Shown piece by piece: positions 1 to 7,655 of a stretch of DNA of 64,000 bases (the first letter of the stretch is position 1; every line of letters begins with the position of its first letter). The DNA is from Pseudomonas pergaminensis (GTDB taxonomy: Bacteria > Pseudomonadota > Gammaproteobacteria > Pseudomonadales > Pseudomonadaceae): assembly GCF_024112395.2 (NCBI RefSeq), contig NZ_CP078013.2:3100001-3164000 (forward strand), in the 5' to 3' direction. The translations under genes and the position numbers were made by a program. The notes below the pieces were generated by a model. It made no database searches. It worked only from the letters and a program-made list of their open reading frames with translations, and had not been told where the DNA came from.

Positions 1-308
1 CCCTTTGCTACTAGATCAGCGAAAATCCAGTGACAGTTCTTGCTTGTGTGGGATCGGTACCTTCTCCACTCCAACTTCAATGCTTTGTCATCTACCGTTA
101 AGACGATAGCTCTGAGGATGGAAGCTTTTCCAGATTCTTCGATGGCAAGAGCAGCAAGGGATGCAGCGGTAGCATAGCTTCCCGCGTCCAACAGGGTCTG
201 GGCATCAGTCGCCAATCGGCGGGCATTGGCGTTTGACGCATTGATTCCTTCTGCGATCTGGGCGCAATCCAAAAGCCCTTTGTAGGATTCCAGTTTGGTT
301 TGCTTCAT
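1..308 (-). CDS. AbiV-family abortive infection protein, 3' end beyond the window
   Basis: The first ~102 residues are visible; the gene runs off the left edge. The segment LLDAGSYATAASLAALAIEE followed by SGKA matches the typical N-terminal helix pair of AbiV proteins, a HEPN-like family known from Lactococcus phage abortive infection, where AbiV blocks late phage translation. Start is the ATG at 308 with MKQTKLESYKG. It is the last visible member of the minus-strand small-gene array. Family assignment rests on the motif pattern only; phage defence here is inference. Confidence 0.75.
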   Translation of the reverse strand, partial: MKQTKLESYKGLLDCAQIAEGINASNANARRLATDAQTLLDAGSYATAASLAALAIEESGKASILRAIVLTVDDKALKLEWRRYRSHTSKNCHWIFADLVAK

Positions 309-333
309 AGGTATTCAGTCATCCATGATATTC

Positions 334-660
334 CTAGCTGTTCCAGATCTTCCAAACAGGCTGCGAGGTCTCGCAGGCAGTGATCCAGTCGCCGATCTCC
401 TGAATCATTTCCTGGGCACGTTCTTCGTCGATTTCGCCGCCATCCAACTGCTCCCATACGAAGCCTAGGAACGCACCGACGTCGTTGGGGAATTTCACGT
501 GGTCTTGATGTAGGTTCGATTCAAGGAAAGGCACACCTTCTCGATCAGCGTCACCAAAGATCGCGACGTGGGAAATGTGCCATCCAGCTTCTATCTTTTG
601 TACCTTGAGCGTCGTGTTAGCTGACCACCGACGCGTCCAATAGGTGAGTTTGAAATCCAT
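334..660 (-). CDS. hypothetical 108-aa protein
   Basis: Complete soluble acidic protein starting MDFKLTYWTRRW. No signal peptide, membrane segment or known motif recognised. It lies 25 bp upstream of the AbiV-like gene on the same strand and could be co-transcribed with it. A hairpin repeat (about 680-754) separates it from the next upstream gene, the layout seen between many genes of this array. Function unknown. Confidence 0.6.
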   Translation of the reverse strand: MDFKLTYWTRRWSANTTLKVQKIEAGWHISHVAIFGDADREGVPFLESNLHQDHVKFPNDVGAFLGFVWEQLDGGEIDEERAQEMIQEIGDWITACETSQPVWKIWNS

Positions 661-679
661 AAGTAATCCTTCGCGTATG

Positions 680-754
680 GGGTAGACGCCAAAGCGGCGC
701 TCCTCTATGGCCTCGGCCCAGCATGGGCTGGGCTTGGGCGGTATCGCGCTTTCC
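680..754. repeat. array intergenic hairpin repeat, copy A
   Basis: Read on the minus strand: an AGGAAAG start, a hairpin GCCCAGC-CAT-GCTGGGC, then CCATAGAGGAGCGCCGC and GGCGTC. The same order of blocks recurs at 1285, 2191, 2896, 3191 and 5941. The 3' part resembles Pseudomonas REP palindromes (GTAGGAG...), but the conserved 5' block makes the unit longer than a REP. Confidence 0.6.
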
Positions 755-758
755 TGTG

Positions 759-950
759 TCAGGCGCGTTTAGCGCGCAGGGTAGCCAATGTAGCGTCAAT
801 CTTGGCCTCGGCGTCGCGGAACTCCGTTTCTTCCTCGCTACCAGTCACAAACGAAACAGACTCATGCCCCCAGCTCAGAATAATGAGGTCACGCAGCGTC
901 AGCTTGACGCTGATTTCCGAATCGAGGTTTTGCTCGGTGTATTTGTCCAT
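759..950 (-). CDS. hypothetical 63-aa protein
   Basis: Starts MDKYTEQNLDSEIS and ends in LRAKRA; the stop abuts repeat copy A. Longer in-frame extension upstream is possible but would overlap the preceding gene. No motif recognised. It begins 16 bp after the stop of the 100-aa gene upstream, so the two are probably translated from one transcript; a two-gene cassette (for example a toxin-antitoxin pair) is possible but not shown. Confidence 0.5.
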   Translation of the reverse strand: MDKYTEQNLDSEISVKLTLRDLIILSWGHESVSFVTGSEEETEFRDAEAKIDATLATLRAKRA

Positions 951-966
951 GCCGTTTTCCTGCAAT

Positions 967-1269
967 TCAGTAGCGTGGCGGCGGACTGACTGCTTGCTGA
1001 AAACCGCCGCCCTCCGGTAACTGGCTAGGAACCTTGAGGGCATCGCTTAAGGCTTGATCCTTTTCCTGAGTCAGTTGCACTGTCATCGAGGAACTAATCA
1101 AGTCATGCTCAACCAGCGCGGTCAGATAGCCCGTCACCTTCGATGCCGACGGCGACCAAAGAGCGGAGTCATGGCGATAGCGACGCACCTCGTCGACCAT
1201 CTTGGCAACGCATTGACGGGCTCGCGCGATGGTGTCGGGGCTGTCTTGCTCAATCTGGATCAAAGGCAT
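967..1269 (-). CDS. hypothetical 100-aa protein with MPLIQIEQ start
   Basis: Begins MPLIQIEQDSPDTIARARQ, sharing its first eight residues with the otherwise different 46-aa protein at 2282-2422. The start is the ATG at 1269; an adjacent GTG one codon upstream is also possible. The rest is helical and polar, with no recognised domain. An MP.. N-terminus recalls 4-oxalocrotonate tautomerases, but length and the rest of the sequence do not fit. Repeat copy B lies just upstream. Confidence 0.5.
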   Translation of the reverse strand: MPLIQIEQDSPDTIARARQCVAKMVDEVRRYRHDSALWSPSASKVTGYLTALVEHDLISSSMTVQLTQEKDQALSDALKVPSQLPEGGGFQQAVSPPPRY

Positions 1270-1284
1270 CACAGAGTTCCTTAT

Positions 1285-1357
1285 TCACGGACGCGGAAGC
1301 CGCGCCCTGGTACCGCCAAAGGCCCAATCAAGGACCGCTGGTGTGCAGCGATCTTTC
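1285..1357. repeat. array intergenic hairpin repeat, copy B
   Basis: On the minus strand it runs from TAGGAAAGATCGCTGCAC to GGCGCGGCTTCCGCGTCCGT. Both outer blocks are nearly identical to copy E at 3191-3284; the middle ~35 bp differs. It starts directly at the stop codon of the 78-aa gene. Confidence 0.65.
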
Positions 1358-1594
1358 CTACTCGAATTCCAGTAGCCCTTGCTGACGCGCCAGATCGACG
1401 GCATAAATAAAGATTTGCTCCGACACCGTCGAACGCGAACCACGATCTACCGGCCATTGTTGATCCCTGACGCTACTGCGCGCGATCACTATTGGTGCTG
1501 GAAGCCCTTGGGAGCAGAAATAGAGATCGAATCGCCCCTTGCTACCAAGATATGTGCAATCGCCAGGGAGTTTTGGATGCTGAGGTTGAGACAT
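1358..1594 (-). CDS. hypothetical 78-aa protein
   Basis: Starts MSQPQHPKLPGDCTYLGSKG. A compact protein with the segment GRFDLYFCSQGLP followed by a helical end, EQIFIYAVDLARQQGLLEFE. No family recognised. The stop codon merges into repeat copy B, as expected if gene and repeat form one unit. About 170 bp with no clear gene separate it from the stop-proximal side of the next upstream gene. Confidence 0.5.
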   Translation of the reverse strand: MSQPQHPKLPGDCTYLGSKGRFDLYFCSQGLPAPIVIARSSVRDQQWPVDRGSRSTVSEQIFIYAVDLARQQGLLEFE

Positions 1595-1766
1595 ATCGTT
1601 TTCCTCAATGATTCGGTTTTTCCTGGAGCGAGGTGGAGCACGCTTCAAGCGCTTCGCCTGTCAGCACATTCAGCTCAATCGCTCGCTCGCGAATGCCATC
1701 CAGATTATTTCTGTAGAAACCTGGCGACCCAGAACGCTGGATTGCAGGAATGGATTCGAGCCAGTG

Positions 1767-2171
1767 CTACATGTCTATCAAGCGATACAACAATTCCCTC
1801 AGAGGCCCAGCGACGGCTGAGGAAAATTGTGCGAGCGAAGAAGCTGCGGCCAACAGATCTGGAATGTGCTTTTGAAAATCGCCGTCATCGGGATCGATGT
1901 TGATGACACCATCATCCTCGGAATATGCGGAGTCGCTTGTTTCTATGAATCGGTCTAATGATCGGTTAATTCTGAGCAACGACGGGTAGAAGTTGAGGAT
2001 TACATTTTTCGCCTTTTCTGCATTGTCAGCTGCCTTTGCCCGTCTTTGGCTCAAGCTAGTAATGGCGGGAATTGCCACAGCTACGCAGATTGCTGCTACC
2101 GATCCTACGGCTTGGATCCAAGCTGCTTGTTCTGATGAAGATATGCTGGTCCACCACTGGATTAACGCCAT
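1767..2171 (-). CDS. small membrane protein, unknown function
   Basis: 134 aa. One clear hydrophobic segment (about residues 17-40, AAWIQAVGSVAAICVAVAIP) follows a short N-terminus starting MALIQWW; the remainder is a soluble helical domain. This 'TM + polar tail' layout is common in small membrane effectors of accessory regions, but no homology is recognised. The first five residues MALIQ resemble the MPLIQ start of two other genes in the array. Repeat copy C lies just upstream. Confidence 0.55.
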   Translation of the reverse strand: MALIQWWTSISSSEQAAWIQAVGSVAAICVAVAIPAITSLSQRRAKAADNAEKAKNVILNFYPSLLRINRSLDRFIETSDSAYSEDDGVINIDPDDGDFQKHIPDLLAAASSLAQFSSAVAGPLRELLYRLIDM

Positions 2172-2190
2172 ATCGAATCGCCCTTGCTAT

Positions 2191-2262
2191 ATCGTGGACG
2201 CGAAATCGGCGTCTCTATGCGGTTTTCCAGCCATACACTGCGCCTTGCCATATCAGCACGAC
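2191..2262. repeat. array intergenic hairpin repeat, copy C
   Basis: Minus-strand blocks GTCGTGCTG and GACGCCGATTTCGCGTCCAC match the outer blocks of copies B and E; the centre differs. It separates the 46-aa gene from the 134-aa membrane protein gene. Confidence 0.5.
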
Positions 2263-2281
2263 GCCGCCACGGTGGTCTTGG

Positions 2282-2422
2282 TTAGCCGCGAACATACTCC
2301 TCGGCTACCACGACAATGACCGTGCTTGGCAAATTGTGAATCCGCTCGACCATCTGCTCGATCTGGTTACGCACCTGCGCGATCAGCTCGGGGTTATATT
2401 GCTCAATCTGAATCAGTGGCAT
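2282..2422 (-). CDS. 46-aa protein with MPLIQIEQ start
   Basis: Encodes MPLIQIEQYNPELIAQVRNQ and 26 further residues, ending EEYVRG. The start is the ATG at 2422. The first eight residues are identical to those of the 100-aa protein at 967-1269, at different codons, and the first five resemble MALIQ at 1767-2171. It lies 27 bp downstream of the secreted-protein gene with no repeat between them. Function unknown; a truncated paralogue is possible. Confidence 0.5.
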   Translation of the reverse strand: MPLIQIEQYNPELIAQVRNQIEQMVERIHNLPSTVIVVVAEEYVRG

Positions 2423-2449
2423 TGTCAGTTTTCCGAGATGTTTTGGTAA

Positions 2450-2884
2450 TTACAGCTTCGTTTTTATACTGGGGTCTAAAACTCTCGGAGGGGACATCGT
2501 CGGCGCATATTTCACCCAGATGCGATAAACGGTGCCGGGCGAAACTGAACCAGCCGTACCACCAATTACACCCGCGACGGGGCCAATCACCGGAACAGAT
2601 TTGCTATCGATAAACTGACCTGACTGGTACAGAACGCTGTCACACATCTCTGGTGAAGGAGTTGTGCCGACTAATAAAACCTGGGTGTTTAGGTTAAGGC
2701 CACCACCTCTATTGATCTCGAAGAGTTCCTTAAACTCTTTCTCATTCTCGATCTTAATTAGGCAGGCAGCTCTGTAATTCCCGGTATCGCATATTGCGTC
2801 ACAACTGAGCTTTACCTCAGCAAACGACTGCTCGGATACCATCAGAGCGAATAGTGGTATTGCGAAAGCGAGACTGGATTTCAT
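2450..2884 (-). CDS. secreted/periplasmic protein, unknown function
   Basis: About 144 aa. Start chosen at MKSSLAFAIPLFALMVSEQS because a typical Sec signal peptide follows directly (cleavage likely after SFA). The mature part has several cysteines (CDAICD, ACLI, MCDSVL), suggesting disulphides in the periplasm, and a glycine-rich hydrophobic stretch near GPVAGVIGGTAGSVSPG. Longer in-frame upstream sequence belongs to repeat copy D. No family recognised. Confidence 0.6.
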   Translation of the reverse strand: MKSSLAFAIPLFALMVSEQSFAEVKLSCDAICDTGNYRAACLIKIENEKEFKELFEINRGGGLNLNTQVLLVGTTPSPEMCDSVLYQSGQFIDSKSVPVIGPVAGVIGGTAGSVSPGTVYRIWVKYAPTMSPPRVLDPSIKTKL

Positions 2885-2895
2885 GTGTTTCCCCC

Positions 2896-2984
2896 TGGTC
2901 GATCCCGAGAGCCGGAAGTGCCCGCCTCCTACTGGCGAAGCCCGCGACAATGGCGGGCTGATGGTACAGCGAGTTTTCCTACTT
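2896..2984. repeat. array intergenic hairpin repeat, copy D
   Basis: On the minus strand it begins AGTAGGAAAACTCGCTGTAC, has the hairpin GCCCGCCATTGTCGCGGGC and ends with GTAGGAGGCGGGCACTTCC. The 5' block overlaps the stop region of the 65-aa gene. Confidence 0.6.
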
Positions 2985-3176
2985 ACTGGGGCCATCAGTT
3001 GATACCAGCCGCTCCAGGTCCGACTTGGGCCCACCGGCGAATACAGCCAAGCGACACGAGGCGCTTGTGTGCGCCTCTTTCAAACCCCGTTGCTTACCGA
3101 AGCGGTAGCCGATATCGAACACACCGGCCACCAAAAGTAGGCCAATAAACACATACAGAATGGTCTCTACTGTCAT
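2979..3176 (-). CDS. 65-aa single-pass membrane protein
   Basis: Start chosen at MTVETILYVFIGLLLVAGVF because a hydrophobic helix starts immediately. The segment is followed by a basic turn (YRFGKQRG), giving one transmembrane helix with a cytoplasmic tail by the positive-inside rule. Its end overlaps repeat copy D. Small one-helix proteins of this kind can be toxins, holin-like or accessory subunits; nothing in the sequence decides between these. Confidence 0.5.
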   Translation of the reverse strand: MTVETILYVFIGLLLVAGVFDIGYRFGKQRGLKEAHTSASCRLAVFAGGPKSDLERLVSTDGPSK

Positions 3177-3190
3177 GCTCTTTCCCGTGG

Positions 3191-3284
3191 TCATTTCGCG
3201 GACGCGAAAACCGCGCCTCTCCTACGGCCTTAGCCCCGACTAGCGGAGCTTGGCGGTGCAGCGATGTTTCATCGGCGTTTTCCT
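3191..3284. repeat. array intergenic hairpin repeat, copy E
   Basis: Minus-strand blocks: AGGAAAACGCC, ATCGCTGCACCGCCAAGC, GGCCGTAGGAGAGGCGCGG and TTTTCGCGTCCGCGAAA. It is the fullest copy and serves as reference for the family. Confidence 0.65.
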
Positions 3285-3303
3285 GGGTACGGGTGACGGC
3301 TGG

Positions 3304-3531
3304 TCAGCCCTGGTCTCCCACACCCAGCTCAGTCAGCCGGCGAGCACGGCGCTTCTGTGCGTCATCGCGATACAACTGCACTGCCGGCGCAGCAACCAGC
3401 TGGGCGTCGTACAGCGCCTCGATATAACCAGTTGCATACGCCGTAGCAAACCGCACTTCCATCGGATGTTCTGCGGCGTCAATCAAGCCCAGTGCGTGGA
3501 CAATTTTGCTGTCCGGGGTTGCGGTGGCCAT
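3304..3531 (-). CDS. hypothetical 75-aa protein
   Basis: Starts MATATPDSKIVHALGLIDAA; alanine-rich helical protein with a basic segment KRRARR near the C-terminus. No known motif. It lies between repeat copy E downstream and a weaker repeat-like region upstream (about 3548-3612, hairpin GCCCGGTTCGCCGGGC). It looks like one more single-gene unit of the array. Confidence 0.5.
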   Translation of the reverse strand: MATATPDSKIVHALGLIDAAEHPMEVRFATAYATGYIEALYDAQLVAAPAVQLYRDDAQKRRARRLTELGVGDQG

Positions 3532-3547
3532 GTCGTCATTCCTTCGA

Positions 3548-3612
3548 TGTGGTGGATTCGCCCGGCGAACCGGGCTTGCGTGGTCAGACTGGGCGGTACA
3601 CCTGATGGCCCG
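3548..3612. repeat. weak copy of the array hairpin repeat
   Basis: On the minus strand CAGGTGTACCGCCC is followed by a GCCCGGTTCGCCGGGC hairpin. Position between two small genes and block order fit the array repeats, but identity to the other copies is low. A second repeat-like scrap lies inside the end of the VOC gene (about 3695-3735). Confidence 0.3.
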
Positions 3613-3687
3613 CCGTCACAGCAGAGGGCGAAGTGAACATGCGGATCATCGTCCTCGAATAGAATCCACATATTCAGCGAGTGTTTT

Positions 3688-4128
3688 TCAATGCCCTGTT
3701 ACGCTGCCGCGAAAGGCTGCCGGACCTGTCCGATGGTTCACTTCGATTTTCATCCCGTCTCCTATCGGACAATAGAACGCTGTCCATTGAACACCCAATA
3801 CTTCAAAACCATTGCTGATTTCCTCTGGGTGAAATCCTGCCTCGCTCATTTCAAGATGCTTTTCATGCACCTTCAAGGCTGTGTCCATGATAATGCCGAA
3901 GTGAAAGTTTGTAGGGTAAGCTGGCTGAATTGGCGACAATATTTCCGTGATGACAATAAAAGACTGATCGCTACCTTCGAGCATCGCGTACTCATATTCG
4001 GACTTCGACGATCCGGCTGGCGCAGGTGCCTTGCCCGCCTGCAGGATTTCATAATCAAAGAATCGGTTCAAAAACGCGCTTAAAGCCGTAACATCGCTGG
4101 AGCACAAATTAATATGGTTGAGTTTCAT
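3688..4128 (-). CDS. VOC (glyoxalase/dioxygenase superfamily) protein
   Basis: 146 aa. Start at MKLNHINLCSSDVTALSAFL. The N-terminal pattern (MKLNHINL..SDV..L..F....F.YE) and later HFGIIMDTALKVHEKHLEM segment are typical of the vicinal-oxygen-chelate fold; a metal site could use the first His and later acidic residues. Substrate cannot be told; resistance or thiol-conjugation roles are common in this superfamily. The last ~12 residues (AAFRGSVTGH) read into repeat-like DNA, so the original C-terminus may have been replaced. Confidence 0.75.
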   Translation of the reverse strand: MKLNHINLCSSDVTALSAFLNRFFDYEILQAGKAPAPAGSSKSEYEYAMLEGSDQSFIVITEILSPIQPAYPTNFHFGIIMDTALKVHEKHLEMSEAGFHPEEISNGFEVLGVQWTAFYCPIGDGMKIEVNHRTGPAAFRGSVTGH

Positions 4129-4216
4129 ACGAGCGCCTTTCAAAAATTTTCTGTTGTTTGAAGGTTCAGCTGTTAGCCAGGGTTAGATAACTCTCAAGCT
4201 CACATAGCGGCGGCGA

Positions 4217-4690
4217 TCAAATCCGACGCAATCGCAACAAGCCATTATCGAACCACCATATGGCAATGGATCCGTCCGGCATGGCAAGAATCGTCGGCGA
4301 CGGTGCTTTATTCGGTCCCCAGCTACCGCTCTCACATGCAACAGAAAAAGCCGACAGTGCCGGCCCACCGGCCTTGCGCACGGTCGCACGAGCATCAGCA
4401 TCGTTGTCGCGCCGCGTTGGTTTGATCGACGGCTTTTCACATGGTGCATCGGTCGCGTTTTGAACGTGATCCCAGAATAACCGGGTGGCAGTGATGCTCA
4501 AGCGTTTGCCCATCAAAGAAGGATCATCGTTGGACAGTGACTGTATGCGACCATTGCCCACGGTAGCACTGATGACTTCCCAGCGACCTTCAAGTTGACT
4601 TGCCGAGGCCACCGGTGGGGTGTTACCGGCATATGCAGTCGCGGATAAACTGACAGTGGCAGCGATCAATATGCCGAGTGGTTTTAACAT
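4217..4690 (-). CDS. secreted hypothetical protein
   Basis: 157 aa with a Sec signal peptide (MLKPLGILIAATVSLSATAYA). The mature part starts with LEGRWEVISATVGNG, a strand pattern like lipocalin-type or META-type small beta proteins, and ends SIAIWWFDNGLLRLRRI. Two cysteines (APCEKP, VACESG). It lies 29 bp downstream of the DUF3443 gene on the same strand, so the two exported proteins are probably made together. Function unknown. Confidence 0.55.
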   Translation of the reverse strand: MLKPLGILIAATVSLSATAYAGNTPPVASASQLEGRWEVISATVGNGRIQSLSNDDPSLMGKRLSITATRLFWDHVQNATDAPCEKPSIKPTRRDNDADARATVRKAGGPALSAFSVACESGSWGPNKAPSPTILAMPDGSIAIWWFDNGLLRLRRI

Positions 4691-4719
4691 AGTAATTGTC
4701 CGAGGGAATTTTAGTGAAA

Positions 4720-5763
4720 TTATCGAGATTCAGGCCGAACAGCCTGGGCAAATCGATTCGGGCGTACGGCGATTTCACCATGTTCCTGATCGAACAACAC
4801 ATCGTAAGCATAGAACGGCAACGTTCCTGCGTTGACGGAAACGCCATTACCCTTGCTAGGTTCAAAGCGCGTTTTAGCACCGTTGCGTTTGTCACCAGCT
4901 AGAAATACGACGCTTGGATTCTCGTCGCCTGCAGAACTCATCAGCGTGATGCGTGCCTGTGCTCCAGGCTGCCAACCCGGAGGGCGTTCAGCACCCCGTA
5001 TTGCAAGTCCGGGCGCACCGGTGTCGAGCAAAGTTGGTCCACAAAAACGCAGCGCACCTGGTCGATCAACCATGGTACAAGCGACAACAGTGCCAGGCGT
5101 TTTGGTGTCTCTTTGCAAAGTTATGAAACCTGCCAGATCATTTTGGTCTGGATTGAGGATAAGTTCCCCATTGCTCCCGCCGCGCTGTGGCAGATGGACG
5201 ATCCAGCTGTGTACGCCGATTGCAGTCAGTGGATTCGGGACGTTGCCGGTATTGAGCCGGGTTCCCATGATCGCTTGAAACCCCTGCCCAGCTTGTCCAG
5301 ATCCCATCAGACCATATTGAGCAGCTGTCAGAGTCGCTGCAGGGCAGTTCTTGCCAGCTACACAGGACACCCGTTCGACAGCTTGTACCGCAATCTTGCC
5401 TTTTACCGTACCGATCTGGATATCGGTGTAAGCGATGGTGCCGTCAAGCTGTACACCACTGCCATAGCTGTAGATCGCCGGTTGCACGCCCTGCGTGACG
5501 CCCGCGCTCAGCGTTGCCGCAGGCAAGATGCGCAGTCCGACCGATCCCGTGTCGAGTCCCACTTCAATCGGCCTTCCGTTGATCGTTACAGTTAAACTGT
5601 AGCGGGGCGTGCCTGATGGCTCGATCAAGACCTCGCGGATAGGTACGACACTGCGCTGTGCCTGCTCTGCAATTGCAGATGAGGCCAACACGAAACCAGC
5701 TGTTGCGAATCCGAAACGCAAAAATTTGCAAAGACGGCTCATTTTAATATTCTCGCGACTCAT
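4720..5763 (-). CDS. DUF3443-type exported protein with two DTG motifs
   Basis: 347 aa from the ATG at 5763, or 340 aa from the ATG at 5742 (MSRLCKFLRFGFATAGFVLA), which gives the better signal peptide. The 5763 ATG overlaps the TGA of a small upstream ORF (ATGA), pointing to translational coupling. Two D-T-G motifs, VGLDTGSVGL near residue 70 and LLDTGAPGLAI near 250, sit in positions resembling the two active-site loops of bilobal pepsin-like proteases; DUF3443 proteins have this pattern. Proteolysis is inference. Its neighbour downstream is another exported protein. Confidence 0.65.
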   Translation of the reverse strand: MSRENIKMSRLCKFLRFGFATAGFVLASSAIAEQAQRSVVPIREVLIEPSGTPRYSLTVTINGRPIEVGLDTGSVGLRILPAATLSAGVTQGVQPAIYSYGSGVQLDGTIAYTDIQIGTVKGKIAVQAVERVSCVAGKNCPAATLTAAQYGLMGSGQAGQGFQAIMGTRLNTGNVPNPLTAIGVHSWIVHLPQRGGSNGELILNPDQNDLAGFITLQRDTKTPGTVVACTMVDRPGALRFCGPTLLDTGAPGLAIRGAERPPGWQPGAQARITLMSSAGDENPSVVFLAGDKRNGAKTRFEPSKGNGVSVNAGTLPFYAYDVLFDQEHGEIAVRPNRFAQAVRPESR

Positions 5764-5801
5764 AAATTCCTAAACTCCGCCTTGAACTGGTCTGGTGTCA
5801 C
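5760..5801 (-). pseudogene. remnant of the 'TPxxFKAE' small ORF
   Basis: Reads V-TPDQFKAEFRNL-stop. It corresponds to the start of the 37-aa ORF at 11675-11788 (LTPEDFKAES...), is in the same position behind a recombinase end, and its TGA overlaps the ATG of the DUF3443 gene, just as the intact ORF overlaps the Abi_C gene. Truncation probably marks the cargo junction. Confidence 0.5.
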
Positions 5802-5812
5802 TTTGGTGCCCT

Positions 5813-5926
5813 TTAAATAATTCTCCGCACAATGTCACCAAGCCGTGCAGGATCGCGCTGTAGTACGTTTTGCCGTCGCGCTGCTGTGTGAAGGACACCG
5901 TCTTGCTCCAGCGAAATTTCATCCAT
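5813..5926 (-). pseudogene. remnant of a second tyrosine-recombinase-like gene
   Basis: Two separate pieces of the recombinase at 11788-12450 are recognisable: QQRDGKTYYSA and, in another frame, the complete C-terminus RDPARLGDIVRRII followed by a stop. They are joined at a shared GCG with loss of roughly 90 codons, so the gene was internally deleted. An intact 37-codon reading frame (MDEISLEQ...) crosses the join, but its first half is out of the original frame. It shows that the recombinase-led module existed twice in this array. Confidence 0.7.
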
Positions 5927-5935
5927 AGTGATCGC

Positions 5936-6154
5936 TCAATCCTGGGCGAGCGAAAGCATCACCCTTCTACGTCTTCGGCCCAGCGAGAGGGCCGGGCTTA
6001 GGATTACCTGATGCGTTGTCCTGGACAACAAACGTATACCTAGCCGGTCTTCCAACTGCCCGACCCGACGCGAAACAATCGTAGCGTCGCGTCCGATCAC
6101 TTTCGCGGCCTCGGTAAAACTGAGCGCCTCCACCACCGCCACAAACGCTGACAA
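5936..6154 (-). pseudogene. truncated LysR-type regulator, HTH part only
   Basis: The first ~52 residues (MSAFVAVVEALSFTEAAKVI ... LLSRTTHQVIL) are a standard LysR N-terminal winged helix-turn-helix. The reading frame then enters repeat copy F and ends; the ~230-residue effector domain is absent. The fragment could still bind DNA but cannot act as a normal LysR regulator. The break at the repeat suggests a recombination event there. Confidence 0.75.
5941..6005. repeat. array intergenic hairpin repeat, copy F
   Basis: Minus strand: AAGCCCGGCCCTCTCGCTGG, then GGCCGAAGACGTAGAAGG and GCTTTCGCTCGCCC. Closest to copy A. It interrupts a LysR-type gene. The 276 bp between the LysR start and the monooxygenase stop hold no gene. 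Confidence 0.5.
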
Positions 6155-6430
6155 TGTGACCGTTGGTGCCGAATTGACCCTGTTGCTGGCGTGACGCTGA
6201 CCTGCGTCAGCTCGCTAATAACCCAAAGCCAATGATCGTTTACATCACAAGAGCTTGGGTCAGCGAGATATCAGCAACTGGCTCAATCTAGCTCCGGCAG
6301 CAACATGCAGGGTTAATCGGACAAACCACTACCGGCCGCATACCTGTGCTGATTAACAGAGCTTTTTAGCTAACGCTTCATGACCTTTAATATAAAAAAT
6401 AACATGCGAAGTTGCCAAACAGATTTCATA

Positions 6431-7627
6431 TCAGCCGGTGCTTTTGGATACATACAACGGAAGATCAATTTTTTTAGAATTTCGAAGCAACAAATTGGAA
6501 AAACCTTTACGCAACGTCGGTTTTCCCGCGATGCGGATTAGACCTCTCAGCAGCTTAAGTCCAGTACGAGAGTGAGGCCAAAGCATGCGAGGCAGAATCT
6601 TAGGAACGCCTTGCCCTTCTCTTACAAACGGCCGCATGACGCGCTCATAAGAGGCAAGTGCAGAGGGAAGATCATCTGTTTTTGCTAACTCACCTGCCAA
6701 TACATAGCCGCCGACTATAGCTAATGTAGTGCCTATGCCAGACAACGGGGTAACGCACCAAGCAGAATCACCGGTAAGGACCACACGATTGTGGTGCCAG
6801 CGACGCATTCTTACCTGTCTAAGAACATCAAAATAGAAGTTGTCAGTCTTATTCATACCGTCAAGAATTCGCGGGAAGTGCCATCCCGCGTCGGAGAACT
6901 TCTCTTGCAGGAACTTTTTTTGTAGCTCTACAGGCCAGTCATTTTCGCCCTCTGGTTTTTTCTGCATACCCATATATACATGCACATTGCCCTCACGACC
7001 TGGCTTTAAGGTCGCTCCGATTCCACCTACAGTATTGTATTGCCGCGCGAATACACCATCGACTGAACCTTTGGGTATTGCGAAATAGGCGAGAGTCATG
7101 TCCATCCACTTCGGATTGTTCTCTCCTGGGAAAATCAATTCGCGAGTAGATGATCCTACACCCTCCGCCACAATCACAACATCGTATTGGGCACTTGGGC
7201 GATTCTGGAAGTGAACGGTGGTACCGCTTTCATCTTGTTCAACAGCCTTGATAGTTTCATTGAAAAAATAGGTTGATCGATTGCTCGCAGGCTCATAGAT
7301 CAATCGAGCAATGTCGCCACGCATTATTTCCAACTCAGCTGTTGGACCATCGCCAATATCATCGACTGTGAATCGCGCGATTGGATTGTCGTTTTCGTCT
7401 ACCCAATCAGTGCCTACCTCAGAGGTACGAAGAGCTAATGCCGCCCGCTCAAGCCCCATCATTCGCAGCACATCTCGACCTGCTCCTCGGACATCTACGT
7501 TTTGGCCTTCATCACGAAATGCGGGAGCTTTTTCAATAACAGTAACGTCAAAGCCATACTGGGAAAGCCACCATGCTGCGGTATTGCCAGCAACGCTTGC
7601 TCCACTGATGAGGATTTTTTTAGCCAT
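6431..7627 (-). CDS. FAD-dependent monooxygenase (PHBH/TetX-like)
   Basis: 398 aa from MAKKILISGASVAGNTAAWW. The N-terminal Rossmann motif (GASVAG...VIEKAP) binds FAD; the GD motif near residue 285 (VVLTGDSAWCVTPLSGIGTT) is typical of group A flavoprotein monooxygenases, which hydroxylate aromatic or tetracycline-like compounds with NADPH and O2. Start at 7627 is chosen over an 11-codon upstream extension because of the motif spacing. A MarR-family gene lies directly upstream with paired palindromes between, so control by that regulator is likely. Substrate unknown. Confidence 0.88.
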   Translation of the reverse strand: MAKKILISGASVAGNTAAWWLSQYGFDVTVIEKAPAFRDEGQNVDVRGAGRDVLRMMGLERAALALRTSEVGTDWVDENDNPIARFTVDDIGDGPTAELEIMRGDIARLIYEPASNRSTYFFNETIKAVEQDESGTTVHFQNRPSAQYDVVIVAEGVGSSTRELIFPGENNPKWMDMTLAYFAIPKGSVDGVFARQYNTVGGIGATLKPGREGNVHVYMGMQKKPEGENDWPVELQKKFLQEKFSDAGWHFPRILDGMNKTDNFYFDVLRQVRMRRWHHNRVVLTGDSAWCVTPLSGIGTTLAIVGGYVLAGELAKTDDLPSALASYERVMRPFVREGQGVPKILPRMLWPHSRTGLKLLRGLIRIAGKPTLRKGFSNLLLRNSKKIDLPLYVSKSTG

Positions 7628-7655
7628 GCAGATTCTCCTGTAATCCGCACACAAT

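Noticed and set aside
967..2422. 4-oxalocrotonate tautomerase paralogues
   Set aside because: Only the MP..I start fits; lengths and the catalytic Arg positions do not.
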